Assembly: GCA_016190755.1 (NCBI GenBank) | Contig: JACPPY010000001.1 | Span: forward strand, 1-47,136 | DNA length: 47,136 nt | DNA from: Chloroflexota bacterium | GTDB taxonomy: Bacteria > Chloroflexota > Dehalococcoidia > JACPPY01 | Direction: 5' to 3' | In this document: positions 1 through 10,229 of the stretch, piece by piece | Layout: every line of letters starts with the position of its first letter | Position numbering within the stretch: position 1 is the stretch's first letter | Program-made: the position numbers and the translations under genes | The notes under the pieces: generated by a model | What the model was told of the DNA's origin: nothing | What the model saw: only the letters and a program-made list of their open reading frames with translations | Database searches by the model: none

Positions 1-88
1 CCTGTTACAAATGCTTCAGTTGCATCTGCCCCAGAGAATGAAGATTCAAGAATTGTAGTGTCAACTTTGAATCTGTCCGGTCACCCTC

Positions 89-1021
89 TCAGATACGAAA
101 CTGCGGAAGTTCGGCTAGTGTGCCGGATGGCTCAGCTGGATCCACATGTATTAGGCAATAACGGCACCCCGTATGCTCGTGGACGAGACGGCGCACCTCT
201 TCCGCTATATGGTCCGCGTCTTCTATGGTTATGCCTCGTCTGACCCTTATGTGCATACCCAAATTCACTATGTCCGGACCGACGTATTCAGCGCGCATGT
301 CGCTTACGCCGAGTACGCCTTCGACAGACATGGACAGCCTCGCGGCCTCGGCCAAAAAATCCGGGCCGGGCGAACGGCCTATCAGGAAGCTGGCATTCTG
401 GCGAAGCAACAATGCTGCACTAACCAGTATGACTGTGGCCACCGCCATCGACGCCAGCGGGTCAGCCAGGGGCACTTCCCTGGCAACAAATAGAGTACCG
501 GCTAGCGCAGCAGCTAGGCCGAGCTCGTCGTTGATAAGCTCACGTATCTGGGCACTTGCGGCGGCACCACGCTTGCTCTGACGGTACAGCCCTATGAGTG
601 GAAATGCGGCGACCACCATAGATGCTGATAGGACGACGATCGCTATTGTTGGGTTGGAGTAGGATGGTACTTCTTGGCTGAGGAGCCTGCGTGCTGACTC
701 CTCGTACAGCTTGTAACTGGTGAACGATATGAAGAGCGTGGCGGCTACCAGAGCGGCAACATTCTGTGCCCTTCCATGACCTAACATGTGTTCCACATCC
801 GCTTCCCTCCTGGACCAGAGCAAGGCGACCATCAGGAAGGACGAAATGAAGATATCGCTCAATGTATGCAAGGCCTCAGCGAGAAGCGCCATGATCCCGG
901 TGAGGAAGTATGCCACCAGCTTTGCGGCGAAGATGGCCGAGTACAGCAGGAGAGAAAGCTGCAGGCCGCGCAGTTCTCCAGTATTAGAGGTCCCCAAGCT
1001 AAATCTCCAGGCGGCGCTCAA
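89..1021 (-). CDS. Cation diffusion facilitator (CDF) family transporter
   Basis: Translation with multiple TM segments, 'AEALHTLSDIFISSFL' and 'HGRAQNVAAL' CDF-like motifs, C-terminal cytoplasmic domain. Confidence 0.85.
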   Translation of the reverse strand: MSAAWRFSLGTSNTGELRGLQLSLLLYSAIFAAKLVAYFLTGIMALLAEALHTLSDIFISSFLMVALLWSRREADVEHMLGHGRAQNVAALVAATLFISFTSYKLYEESARRLLSQEVPSYSNPTIAIVVLSASMVVAAFPLIGLYRQSKRGAAASAQIRELINDELGLAAALAGTLFVAREVPLADPLASMAVATVILVSAALLLRQNASFLIGRSPGPDFLAEAARLSMSVEGVLGVSDMRAEYVGPDIVNLGMHIRVRRGITIEDADHIAEEVRRLVHEHTGCRYCLIHVDPAEPSGTLAELPQFRI

Positions 1022-2117
1022 ATGTTGTTAGGACGGTTGGTCCCTGCGGCCCGACGACCAATGTGTCTTCCACACGGACGCCCCACGGGCCAGTGTACAG
1101 GCCGCAGTTGCCAACGGCGATGACAACGTTTGCCCTCAATGGAGATGGCTCTTTCTCGCCATGGAAAAAGGCGTGGCCGGGAGGCAGCGGAGACTCTTCA
1201 AAGTCTATGCCCACTCCATGGATTGGCGGGCCGAGGCACTCTCCGTATCCGGCATCCCTGAGAGAGCCTTGCAGTATGCGTTCTAGCTCGGCCACTCCAA
1301 TGCCTTCGCGTGCCCGGGATATCGTTACCTGCTGGGCAGTCAAGTATGCATCGTAGGCCGCGGCCTGCGGTTCGACCGGCCTCCCAAGGCAGACGGTGCG
1401 GCAGATATCGGCACTGTACCCGTTAACAATGGGATGCAAATCTATCATTACCAGGTCGCCCTGTGCCAGCTTCCTCTGGGTCAGCAGTCCGTGGGCAATG
1501 TTAGTCCGCGGGCCGGACGAGATATAAGTGCGCCAAAACTCTTCCGCGTCTGCGTTGCGCATAGCGTATTCCGCCGCAGCAGCAACATGACTTTCGGTCA
1601 TCCCGGTCTCCGCAGCTTTGACCGCCGCTGCCATGCCTGCGTCCGCCACCTTGGCGGCAGCCTTGATAAGCTCCACCTCCCCAGCATCCTTAACTGTGCG
1701 CAACTCCGACAGGATATGTGTGCAATCCTTGACGGTCACGCCCGGAGGTTTAGCGTGTGGGTGCGTGAACATACCCATCATAGATAGGGTGAGATATGTG
1801 TACTCCAATCCTACGGAACCATTGGTGAGCTGGATGCGTTCGAAAGCATGGGCGATGGAATGCACCATGCCGACTTCATCTTCGAAGCCATCGAGCACAT
1901 CGAATCGAGCCGAGCGCCGCACGTCCTCGACATCCGTCTTCGGTACACCCAGCAGGACCTTGCCTTCACGTGAGACCATGGCGTAGGCGCATAGACGGCC
2001 GTCGCCGGTCAAATAAGCCATGTTGGACGGCTTGGCGAGTAAGAGCGAGTTGAACCCTGCTTGAGACATTAACTCGCTGCAGTTTCGTAGCCGTCGTTCG
2101 TAATCGTGGCGTACCAC
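999..2117 (-). CDS. M24 family aminopeptidase (Xaa-Pro peptidase-like)
   Basis: 'HGLLTQRKLAQGDLVMIDLHPIVNGYSADICRT', 'GPPIHGVGIDFEESP', 'VRVEDTLVV' metallopeptidase motifs; 3' end overlaps the CDF gene. Confidence 0.88.
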   Translation of the reverse strand: MVRHDYERRLRNCSELMSQAGFNSLLLAKPSNMAYLTGDGRLCAYAMVSREGKVLLGVPKTDVEDVRRSARFDVLDGFEDEVGMVHSIAHAFERIQLTNGSVGLEYTYLTLSMMGMFTHPHAKPPGVTVKDCTHILSELRTVKDAGEVELIKAAAKVADAGMAAAVKAAETGMTESHVAAAAEYAMRNADAEEFWRTYISSGPRTNIAHGLLTQRKLAQGDLVMIDLHPIVNGYSADICRTVCLGRPVEPQAAAYDAYLTAQQVTISRAREGIGVAELERILQGSLRDAGYGECLGPPIHGVGIDFEESPLPPGHAFFHGEKEPSPLRANVVIAVGNCGLYTGPWGVRVEDTLVVGPQGPTVLTTFERRLEI

Positions 2118-2209
2118 GTTGCACCTCCCTGTTTCTTGGACCAGCTCTGGAACAAGGAAAGTGTTGAGGAAGGGTCAAGCTGCAAGCTGGGAATACTGGC
2201 GCCCGGTGC

Positions 2210-3343
2210 CTAAGACCTTCCCTCGACCTCTGTCTTGATCGACAGATAGTCCAACATATCTTTGATAGCCACTATTCCGAGTAACTTGCTATCTTGAACA
2301 ACCATGAGCCGGCTGTTTCTGGTGCGGCTCATCTTGGCCAGGGCTTCCATGGCACTGGCCTCCGGGGATATGGTGTTATCCGGTGAACATGATGTTGACA
2401 GTTGCTGGACCGAGCGAGCGCTCCATTCATTGCGAGGAACATCCTGCAATTGCTTGGTGGTAACGCAGCCGAGGAGCCGGTCTCCCTGCACGACAGGGTA
2501 CATTTTGAAGTGATACTTGTAAATGTAGTCGTCCACAAGTCGGTCCACCGATGTTGATGGGGCAACAGTCACCACATCCGGCTGCATGAAGCGTCGCACT
2601 GTAAGCCCTTGGAGCCCCTGGCGCAAGAGCACCTGCTGATAGGATGATTGGGCGGCGCTTCGCAGGAAAATGCCGATCATGAACCACCAGACACCATTAA
2701 CGAATTGCCCCAGCAGAACATAGACCACTCCAACGACGATCAGAACGACGCCGAAGACAGAGCCTATGCTGGATGCGATGCGCGTCGACGACAGCAGGTT
2801 CTTTTTCCACCTCCACAGCCCAGCCCGGAGCACGCGGCCGCCGTCAAGAGGGAATGCAGGCAAGAGGTTGAATCCGGCGAGCAGGACATTGACCAGGCCC
2901 AAGTATGCCAGGACAGCCGTAACAGGTACAATCCATCCGGCGCTTCTTCCCAGGTAGTTGAAAGCATAGAACAGACCGCCCAGAACGAGACTGGAAGCTG
3001 GCCCTACGATCGCCATGCTGAACTCGGCCTTCGCACTGGGGGGCTCATCGACCATTTCTGACACGCCCCCGAAGATAAACAGTGTAATGCCTTTCATCGG
3101 CATGCCGAATCGCCTGGCGACCAACGAGTGACACAGCTCGTGGAAGACAATGGAAACGAATAAGCCAACGGCTCCTACGACGCCCATGATCCAGTATGTG
3201 GTTGAGCTGAGGTTTTTGAAGTAGAACGGGAATAGCCCATCAGCCAGAGACCATGCGACCAGGGCTCCTATGACCAGCCAGCTGAGGTCCATCTTGACCT
3301 CGAAACCAAATAGCTTGAACAGTTTGAATGACTTCCAGAACAT
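2210..3343 (-). CDS. Site-2 protease family (M50) metalloprotease with C-terminal CBS domains
   Basis: 'FHELCHSLVARRFG' HExxH and 'LLPAFPLDGGRVLRA' motifs, CBS-like tail; start placed at internal Met (ORF extends to 3403). Confidence 0.88.
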   Translation of the reverse strand: MFWKSFKLFKLFGFEVKMDLSWLVIGALVAWSLADGLFPFYFKNLSSTTYWIMGVVGAVGLFVSIVFHELCHSLVARRFGMPMKGITLFIFGGVSEMVDEPPSAKAEFSMAIVGPASSLVLGGLFYAFNYLGRSAGWIVPVTAVLAYLGLVNVLLAGFNLLPAFPLDGGRVLRAGLWRWKKNLLSSTRIASSIGSVFGVVLIVVGVVYVLLGQFVNGVWWFMIGIFLRSAAQSSYQQVLLRQGLQGLTVRRFMQPDVVTVAPSTSVDRLVDDYIYKYHFKMYPVVQGDRLLGCVTTKQLQDVPRNEWSARSVQQLSTSCSPDNTISPEASAMEALAKMSRTRNSRLMVVQDSKLLGIVAIKDMLDYLSIKTEVEGRS

Positions 3344-3465
3344 GGTCCCCCTCCTTTTCGGCAAAAAGGTTACCGTGCCCCTACATGCAATTATATACCG
3401 CAAAACAGGAATTCATAGCTTATAAGGTTGGGGACACCAGCAAAGATCAAGGAAGCATACGGAAC

Positions 3466-5646
3466 CTACTCGACTTTTTCGAGGTGGGCATAGGCCAGGA
3501 GGAGCCTTTTCATACCGACGTCCTTGAAAGCGACGGTTATCTCTTCATCTCCCCTGGCGGCGGAAAACCCGACCACTACACCCTCGCCGAACTTGGTGTG
3601 CCTGACGTGGTCTCCTGGATGCAAGTCCAGGCGTATTCGGGCCCGTTCGATAGCGTCGGTCTGAGGCACGAAGCTCTGGAGCGGAGGGCCCCAGTTGGAG
3701 ACGCTGGCGACGGGAGATGTCAGGATAGTCTTGATCATGTCTGATGGTATGTCATCAATGAAGCGGGAAGGAGGATTGGCGGTCGTAGCCCCCAGGAAAG
3801 TGCGCCTCTGGGCATGCACCAGGTAAACGAGCTTTTTGGCCCGTGTTATTCCTACGTAGCACAGCCGGCGCTCCTCCTCCATCTCTGATACATTGTCGAA
3901 AGCACGGGCATGCGGAAAGAGTTTCTCTTCCATGCCGACGATGAAGACCACGGCGAACTCGAGCCCTTTCGCCTGATGTAACGTGATCAGCGTAACGACA
4001 TTCTCTTTATCGTCGTAGGTGTCTGCCTCGGAAACGAGCGTTACCCCTTCCAGGAAGGAGGACAACCCTCCATTGGACCCCGAGCTGTTGTATTGTCTGG
4101 CCACGGTGCGTAATTCGAGTATGTTCTCCCAGCGCTCCTCCCCATCCTCGTCATCCATTATGTAGTTCTTGTAGTTGGTCTGGTCAAGCACCAGATCAAT
4201 AGTATCAGTGGCATTCAGGGTCTTGCTCTTATCGGTAAGATTCCGAACAAGTGTGTTGAATTCCGCCAGAGCATGCTGCGCCCGACCCGTGAAAGGGCTT
4301 CCGCCTGACGCATCGCCTACGAGGGCAAGCGCATCGAACACCGACATGCCGCTTCCCTTGGCCCATTGCCAGAGTGAATCGACCGTTCGCTGCCCTATGC
4401 CTCGGGCCGGAGCATTGATGACCCGCTTCAGGCTCACGTTGTCATGTGGGTTATCGATGAGCTTGAGATAGGCCAGGATATCTTTGATCTCTCGCCTCTG
4501 GTAGAAACGCGTGCCACCCACGAGCCTGTACGGGATGCCGTACCTGAGAAAGGCTTCTTCGAGTGCGCGGGACTGGGCGTTCACACGATACATTACGGCG
4601 CATTCCTTAAGTGTGGTCTTGCCTTCTTTCAGCAGACGTTCCACCTCCGCCGCCACGAATCGCGCCTCCTCCTCCTCGTCGTAGCTCTCGACCACGGATA
4701 TCGGTGAACCCTCTTCGTTCTCCGTCCAAAGCTCTTTGGGCTTGCGCTGTACGTTGACGGAGACAATGCTCTGGGCGGTGTTGAGTATCCTCTTCGTTGA
4801 CCGGTAGTTCTGTTCCAGCAGGAACACCCTGGCATCCGGAAAATCCTTCTCGAAGCTCAGTATGTTCCTTATGTCAGCCTGGCGCCAGGTGTAGATGGAC
4901 TGGTCGGGGTCTCCGACGACACATACATTGCGATATCTGCCCGCCACCTGTTTGGTGAAGGTATACTGCACTATGTTGGTGTCCTGGAACTCATCCACGA
5001 GTACATGAAGATACCTGGACTGATACCTGGACAACGTCTCGGGCGACTGGTTGAATAGTTCGACAGCCTTCACCAGCAGATCATCGAAGTCCAACGCCTT
5101 GCATATGGCGAGTGATTGCTGATAACGTTGGTAGGCCTGGTGAACGAACTTCTCGAACTGACTTTGCGCCCGCTCGCCATACTGCTGTGGAGTGATGATC
5201 TGGCTCTTGGCGGCGGACACGGCTGATAGGAAAGCCCTGGGAGAATACCTCTTAGGATCGAGCCCGCAGTCTACAATGGCCTGTTTCATCAGGTTCAACT
5301 GATCCTCGTCGTCGTAGATCACGAAGTTACGGTCGATCCCGATATCTTGACCGCGCTGGCGAAGGATACGAGCGCATATCGCATGGAATGTACCCAGAGT
5401 CAGATCTGTCACAGAAGCCCCGAGAAGGTCTTCAAGCCGCTCCTTCATCTCCCGGGCTGCTCTGTTGGTGAAGGTGACCGCAATAATGCGGTCGGGACTA
5501 ACGCCACATGTCTTAACCAGGTAGGCAATTCGATGAGTGATCACCCTCGTCTTGCCACTACCAGGCCCGGCGATGATCAGTATGGGACCTTCTGTTGTCT
5601 GCACTGCCTGCTTCTGGGCGGCGTTGAGGCCAGATAGTATGTCCAT
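3466..5646 (-). CDS. UvrD/PcrA-type ATP-dependent DNA helicase
   Basis: 'LNAAQKQAVQTTEGPILIIAGPGSGKTRV', 'LVDEFQDTN', 'VVGDPDQSIYTWRQAD', 'YRSTKRIL' SF1 helicase motifs. Confidence 0.95.
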   Translation of the reverse strand: MDILSGLNAAQKQAVQTTEGPILIIAGPGSGKTRVITHRIAYLVKTCGVSPDRIIAVTFTNRAAREMKERLEDLLGASVTDLTLGTFHAICARILRQRGQDIGIDRNFVIYDDEDQLNLMKQAIVDCGLDPKRYSPRAFLSAVSAAKSQIITPQQYGERAQSQFEKFVHQAYQRYQQSLAICKALDFDDLLVKAVELFNQSPETLSRYQSRYLHVLVDEFQDTNIVQYTFTKQVAGRYRNVCVVGDPDQSIYTWRQADIRNILSFEKDFPDARVFLLEQNYRSTKRILNTAQSIVSVNVQRKPKELWTENEEGSPISVVESYDEEEEARFVAAEVERLLKEGKTTLKECAVMYRVNAQSRALEEAFLRYGIPYRLVGGTRFYQRREIKDILAYLKLIDNPHDNVSLKRVINAPARGIGQRTVDSLWQWAKGSGMSVFDALALVGDASGGSPFTGRAQHALAEFNTLVRNLTDKSKTLNATDTIDLVLDQTNYKNYIMDDEDGEERWENILELRTVARQYNSSGSNGGLSSFLEGVTLVSEADTYDDKENVVTLITLHQAKGLEFAVVFIVGMEEKLFPHARAFDNVSEMEEERRLCYVGITRAKKLVYLVHAQRRTFLGATTANPPSRFIDDIPSDMIKTILTSPVASVSNWGPPLQSFVPQTDAIERARIRLDLHPGDHVRHTKFGEGVVVGFSAARGDEEITVAFKDVGMKRLLLAYAHLEKVE

Positions 5647-5768
5647 TTTGTCTCAAAGGAGATACCGGAATGGGCTTTGATATTGGGTGTCGCTGGCCGG
5701 TATGAGTAACAGGGCTAAATTATAGCATTGCTGAGGGGGTATTGAGAAAATACTGTCCAGAGGGCCGG

Positions 5769-6707
5769 CTAAATGCACAGTGGAGAGGCGTCCGTGATTA
5801 TCCGTCGCTCTTCATCAATGCGCTGCCGGATGTGTTTGGGTAGCGAGAACATATGGCAGTGCGCCAGACCGTCGTAGAACCCTAAGCCCGTCAGCTTCCT
5901 GCGGGCGAGGTGCCGGTCCACCTCTTCCGGAGTAAGGCCCATGGGGTCCACTTCTTGCGAGGCGACACTGAATCCCCAGGAACCACCGAAGGAAGGAATG
6001 TGGACCTGATATGGACGAACTACGCGAAAGACGGCTTTCAACGTGTTGACTATCGCAGGGAAGCCGTTCATGTAGCCCCATGATGCGTTGTCCGATTGGA
6101 GCGCCACTACACCCCCTGGTTTGAGGCAGGCAAGGACATGACGGTAGAACTCTGTGGTATACAGCATGCACGCCGGTCCTTGCTCCAGGGACTCGGGTAT
6201 GTCCAGGAGTATCACGTCGAACTTCCTGTCACTCTGTTCGATGTATTTTCTGGCATCTCCTATCACCAGTTCGAACCGTGGGTCATCGAAGGACCCCGCA
6301 TGCCATTCAGGCATCTTGTCGCGGCAGAGGTCGACGACCTCGGAGTCGATATCGACCATCACGACGGAGCGTACCGATGGATGCATGAGTACATGGCGCG
6401 TAGTTGCGCCTTCGCCACCACCCGCTATTAGTACATCAATCGGGCCGGGATGCGAAACCATGGCCGGCTGCACCAGCGCCTCATGGTAAATGAATTCGTC
6501 TCCATGGCATGATTGTATGCGACCATCCAGTACCAGGCACCTGCCATAGCTGCTGGTCCTTATTATGTCGACTGCCTGGAACTTGGTCCGTCCAGAGTAC
6601 TCCCTGCCTTCGACGCGGTGCAGTTGCACCAGGTCATCGGACAGCTTGTCCCTGAACCATTCCCGTTGTTGAGCTACATTGTCCGGGTCGTTTGACTCTT
6701 TGCTCAT
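5769..6707 (-). CDS. speE: Spermidine synthase
   Basis: 'VLIAGGGEGATTRHVLMHPSV', 'LDGRIQSCHGDEFIYHEALVQPAM'. Confidence 0.92.
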   Translation of the reverse strand: MSKESNDPDNVAQQREWFRDKLSDDLVQLHRVEGREYSGRTKFQAVDIIRTSSYGRCLVLDGRIQSCHGDEFIYHEALVQPAMVSHPGPIDVLIAGGGEGATTRHVLMHPSVRSVVMVDIDSEVVDLCRDKMPEWHAGSFDDPRFELVIGDARKYIEQSDRKFDVILLDIPESLEQGPACMLYTTEFYRHVLACLKPGGVVALQSDNASWGYMNGFPAIVNTLKAVFRVVRPYQVHIPSFGGSWGFSVASQEVDPMGLTPEEVDRHLARRKLTGLGFYDGLAHCHMFSLPKHIRQRIDEERRIITDASPLCI

Positions 6708-7102
6708 AACCTACATGCTGCCGCCTGGGGTTGATGAGGGTGTTCTTCGATTCCTGGAAGCACACCGCGGCGTAACTCAATTATGGAGTAGTTGTTCGAG
6801 CCCAGTTCCTTCGCCAGCCATTCGGCGGCCTTATCAGCGCGCAACGAGGTGCCGCACGTGAATATGTCGACCGCCGCAAAGCCATGTTCGGGCCAGGTAT
6901 GTATGAAGAGATGTGACTCGGCTATGATCACAACGCCGCTCACGCCATGTGGGTTGAACTGGTGAAACGCTTTTTCGACTACAGTAGCACCCGCTTCCCC
7001 GGCAGCTTTGACCAGAATACCCTGGAGCCTCTCCAGGTCATTGAGTGTATCCCTGTTGCAGTCCTTGATCTCCAGCAACATATGATATCCTAGCGCATTC
7101 AA
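6704..7102 (-). CDS. speD: S-adenosylmethionine decarboxylase proenzyme
   Basis: 'AESHLFIHTWPEHGFAAVDIFTCG' processing/active site; 4-bp overlap with speE. Confidence 0.93.
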   Translation of the reverse strand: MNALGYHMLLEIKDCNRDTLNDLERLQGILVKAAGEAGATVVEKAFHQFNPHGVSGVVIIAESHLFIHTWPEHGFAAVDIFTCGTSLRADKAAEWLAKELGSNNYSIIELRRGVLPGIEEHPHQPQAAACRL

Positions 7103-7305
7103 TCACCTGCCCTCCTCGCTTGATTAAGTTGTTGTCCGCCGCTCTTGCCAGCACGGACAAAACCCTGCATCCGCAACACTCCCGAATTCAGATTACCAAA
7201 CTAGCCTTTAAAAAGGCAACGGGAATTGTATATAATGCGGATGTTTTTTACAATACCTGTTAGCCCTGGATCGGACTATTTCCTTCTGCCTGGAACGGTT
7301 GGACA

Positions 7306-8346
7306 ATGAGCAAGATCAGCGTTGGAATAATAAATGTCACCGGCTATGTGGGCGCGGAACTGGCGCGCATATTGATGCGCCATCCCAATGTGGAGATCAA
7401 CTCGGTCACCGGCAGGAGCGCCGTCGGGCAGAAGCTCGGCGATGTCTTTCCGCATCTCGCCGCCCTGGACCGGACTATCGAAGAGAAGCTGAAAGATGTC
7501 GATGTGGCCTTCAGTGCCTTGCCCCACCAGGCCAGCGCTGAGGCGGTGGTCTCAGTACTCAAGCGTGGCATACGTGTAATAGATACAAGCGCGGATTTTC
7601 GTTTAAGGAACCCAGCGGATTATCCCAGGTGGTATGAGCACGATCACCCCTCTCCCGATCTCCTCGCTGAAGCCGTATACGGCTTGCCCGAACTGCACCG
7701 GGCACAGATTGCACGCGCGAACCTGATAGCCAATCCGGGGTGCTACCCAACCTGTTCCATACTCGCGCTAGCGCCGGCGGTACAAGAGGGCATCGTCGAG
7801 GGACATATTGTAGTAGACAGCAAGTCCGGGGTATCCGGGGCCGGGCGCACGTTGAGCCTGAACAGCCACTTCTGCGAGGCAAACGAGAATGTGTCGGCCT
7901 ACGCACTGCGGGGACATCGCCATCTGCCGGAAATATTGCAGGAGCTGAATGGCGTCAGCAGAGACGGACCTGTTTCGCTAACCTTCCTCCCGCACCTGAT
8001 ACCAATGAGTCGCGGCATGATGAGTTCTTGTTACGCCCAACTGAAGCGGGGCAAGATAACCGCGGATGGGAAAGGCGAGTTGGCCCTGCGCACCCTGTAC
8101 AGGGACTTCTACAAGGAGGCTCCTTTCGTGCGGGTGGTGGATAATCCTCCCCAGACCAAGCAGACGTGGGGCAGCAACATCTGTCTCATCTACCCGACGA
8201 TAGACCAGCGGACCGGAACGCTGATGGTTGTTAGCTGCCTGGACAACCTGGTAAAAGGGGCGGCGGGACAGGCCGTGCAGAACTTGAACCTGGCCATGGG
8301 GCTTCCTGAAACCGCCGGCCTCGACATGGCGCCCGTATACCCATAG
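7306..8346 (+). CDS. argC: N-acetyl-gamma-glutamyl-phosphate reductase
   Basis: 'NPGCYPTCSILALAP', 'HRHLPEI' motifs; preceded by TATAAT at 7231-7236. Confidence 0.94.
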   Translation: MSKISVGIINVTGYVGAELARILMRHPNVEINSVTGRSAVGQKLGDVFPHLAALDRTIEEKLKDVDVAFSALPHQASAEAVVSVLKRGIRVIDTSADFRLRNPADYPRWYEHDHPSPDLLAEAVYGLPELHRAQIARANLIANPGCYPTCSILALAPAVQEGIVEGHIVVDSKSGVSGAGRTLSLNSHFCEANENVSAYALRGHRHLPEILQELNGVSRDGPVSLTFLPHLIPMSRGMMSSCYAQLKRGKITADGKGELALRTLYRDFYKEAPFVRVVDNPPQTKQTWGSNICLIYPTIDQRTGTLMVVSCLDNLVKGAAGQAVQNLNLAMGLPETAGLDMAPVYP

Positions 8347-8476
8347 TCCAGACTACTACTTGCCAGCGTGGGCAGCGTTACCACATTGCCAGCACAGATA
8401 GACATGAACTGCTTTTCCACATTGACGTATTGAGCGCCGGCCTCTATGCTGGCCGTTAGAGGGGTGTATACCATCC

Positions 8477-8863
8477 GTGGATGATCAAGAACAAACGGAA
8501 GGCGAAACAGCGCCCAGGGCATACAGGACAGACCTCAAGTCGCTGGCCAGGGACGTTAAGGTCGAGACATACAAGTCCAGTGGTCCCGGGGGCCAGAAGA
8601 AGAACAAGACCGAGTCTGCGGTCAGGCTGACCCACATTCCAACTGGTATTGCGGTAATCGCTACCGAGTACAGGTCCCAGTCCAGGAACAAGGAACTCGC
8701 GTTTCTACGCTTGCAGGAGAAGCTGCGCCGGCTTTCTCGACGCCAGAAAACGCGTATTAGCACTGCGCCGTCCCAGGCCTCAATCCTCAGACAGAAGGTG
8801 CGTAAGAGGAAACTGTCGGCTAAGAAGTCTCTACGTCATCCTCTCTCAGAAGAGGAAAGCTAG
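8477..8863 (+). CDS. Peptide chain release factor-like protein (GGQ domain only)
   Basis: '[27 protein letters not shown]' catalytic GGQ motif, no codon-recognition domain; GTG start. Confidence 0.88.
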   Translation: MDDQEQTEGETAPRAYRTDLKSLARDVKVETYKSSGPGGQKKNKTESAVRLTHIPTGIAVIATEYRSQSRNKELAFLRLQEKLRRLSRRQKTRISTAPSQASILRQKVRKRKLSAKKSLRHPLSEEES

Positions 8864-8903
8864 GGTAGCAGCGTTTCGCAGATTGCGTTAGAATATTCAG
8901 CAG

Positions 8904-8978
8904 GCCAGCGTAGCTCAGCGGTAGAGCAGCTGTTTCGTAAACAGCTGGCCGTCGGTTCGATTCCGACCGCTGGCTCCA
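8904..8978 (+). tRNA. tRNA-Thr (anticodon CGT), CCA encoded
   Basis: Cloverleaf: acceptor GCCAGCG/CGCTGGC, D-arm GCTC..GAGC, anticodon stem GCTGT/ACAGC with loop TTCGTAA, T-arm GTCGG TTCGATT CCGAC, TCCA end. Confidence 0.93.
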
Positions 8979-8979
8979 G
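8934..8979 (+). repeat. attL direct repeat (46 bp) within tRNA-Thr 3' half
   Basis: ttcgtaaacagctggccgtcggttcgattccgaccgctggctccag, identical to 18577-18622. Confidence 0.95.
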
Positions 8980-9050
8980 AAAATAGATACGAAGATGGCC
9001 CGTCGGGGATAACCCCAGCAGGCCATTTTTGCTTTTCTTCTAACCGAATT

Positions 9051-10227
9051 CTAACCAACGGTTCTAACAACCTGTTCTGGCGCATTCGCCTGGGCCATGG
9101 CATCGTCGAAGGCTAAAGCGGCCTTTTCTGCGAGGCCTGGGAGCAGGTGAGAATAGGTGTCCAGAGTAAAGGATGTGGACGAGTGGCCCAATCTCTCGGA
9201 TATAGCCTTGATGTTGACGCCCTGCTTTAACAGGATCGAGGCGTGAGAGTGACGCAGGCAGTGTAGGTGAACATCTGAAAGGCCACATCTCCTAGCTATC
9301 TTCTTAAAAGCCGTGCTAATGCCGTCCGGGAGCATCGGCATTCCATCGGCATAAAGGAACACCAAGTCATCGTCGGTGAGCGTCTTCCCGATTTCATTCA
9401 TGGCCGCTTCTTGCTTGTCGTGGTAGGCTCTCATCGCAAGGGCCATTCTTGGCGTGAGCGCAACGGTGCGCCGGGAACGCGCCGACTTGGGTTCCGCGAA
9501 GGTGATCTTGCCACCCTTAAGGACATGCATCGAGCGACGGACTATCAAGGCACATCCGAGTAGGTCGATGTCTTTCCAAGCCAGTGCCAAGAGTTCGGAT
9601 CGCCGCAAGCCTGTGGCAGCGTCAAGTTCGAAAAGAGTTCGATACGGCGTGCCGTTGCATGCCTCCAAGAAGGTGACAAGCTCGGCCCCGTCCATGGCCC
9701 GCATTTCCTTGCGGCGAGTCTTAGGCGGGTCAATGCACGTCGCAACGTTCCTTGGGCACAAGCCCCCAGCGCATAGCATGGTTCAAGCCTTCCGATATGA
9801 GCCTGTGCGCGTGCTTCACCGTCATGGGAGACAGACCGCCCTTGCCATTTGCGCGGCCCTTTTCCAGCATTTGCCGATAAGCTGTCTGTAGATGTGCCGG
9901 CTGAAGCTGCTTGAGAGGCACATGGCCTATATATGGGTCTATGTACTGGCGTACCTTCTGGCGATAGCCTTCAAGAGTACGGGGCCTGACGTTCACGGCT
10001 GCATAGTCAGCTAACCAACGTTGGAAGAATTGGCCCACAGTCTGCTTTGTCGGCTTTACAAAAACGCCGTTGTTGTATTGGTGCACCAACTCAATGAGAC
10101 GTTCCTCGCCCCGCTTCTCATTAGGACCAACGGCAACCCACTTCGGGTGTCGCTTACCGTCCGCACCCCGGCCCATATCCAGGACTGCATAGTAATTGTT
10201 CCCTTTTTTGACTAAGCTGCCTCTCAT
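9051..10227 (-). pseudogene. Phage-type tyrosine recombinase/integrase, split by a 1-nt frameshift (ORFs 9730-10227 and 9051-9779)
   Basis: N-terminal SAM-like DNA-binding part and C-terminal catalytic part ('TGLRRSELLALAW', 'HCLRHSHASILLKQG', 'LGHSSTSFTLDTYSHLLP') in different frames; removing one A in 'gtgcccaaggaacg' (minus strand) joins GLVP-RNVATCIDPPK. Confidence 0.88.
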
Positions 10228-10229
10228 TG

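Noticed and set aside
4175-4471. Numerous plus-strand ORFs antisense to UvrD, ilv/leu, GH57 and other genes
   Set aside because: High-GC shadow ORFs with no motif, lying opposite strongly supported genes
8820-9026. ORF encoding '...SGASGRNRTDGQLFTK'/'SQRSESNRRPAVYETAALPLSYAG' peptides
   Set aside because: Antisense translation of the tRNA-Thr gene, a well-known spurious ORF; the same peptide reappears at attR (18547 ORF tail)
9751-9757. Programmed +1 frameshifting in the integrase
   Set aside because: The 0-frame codon after CCC is AAG, not a stop or clearly slow codon, and I see no stimulatory element; mutation or sequencing error is simpler
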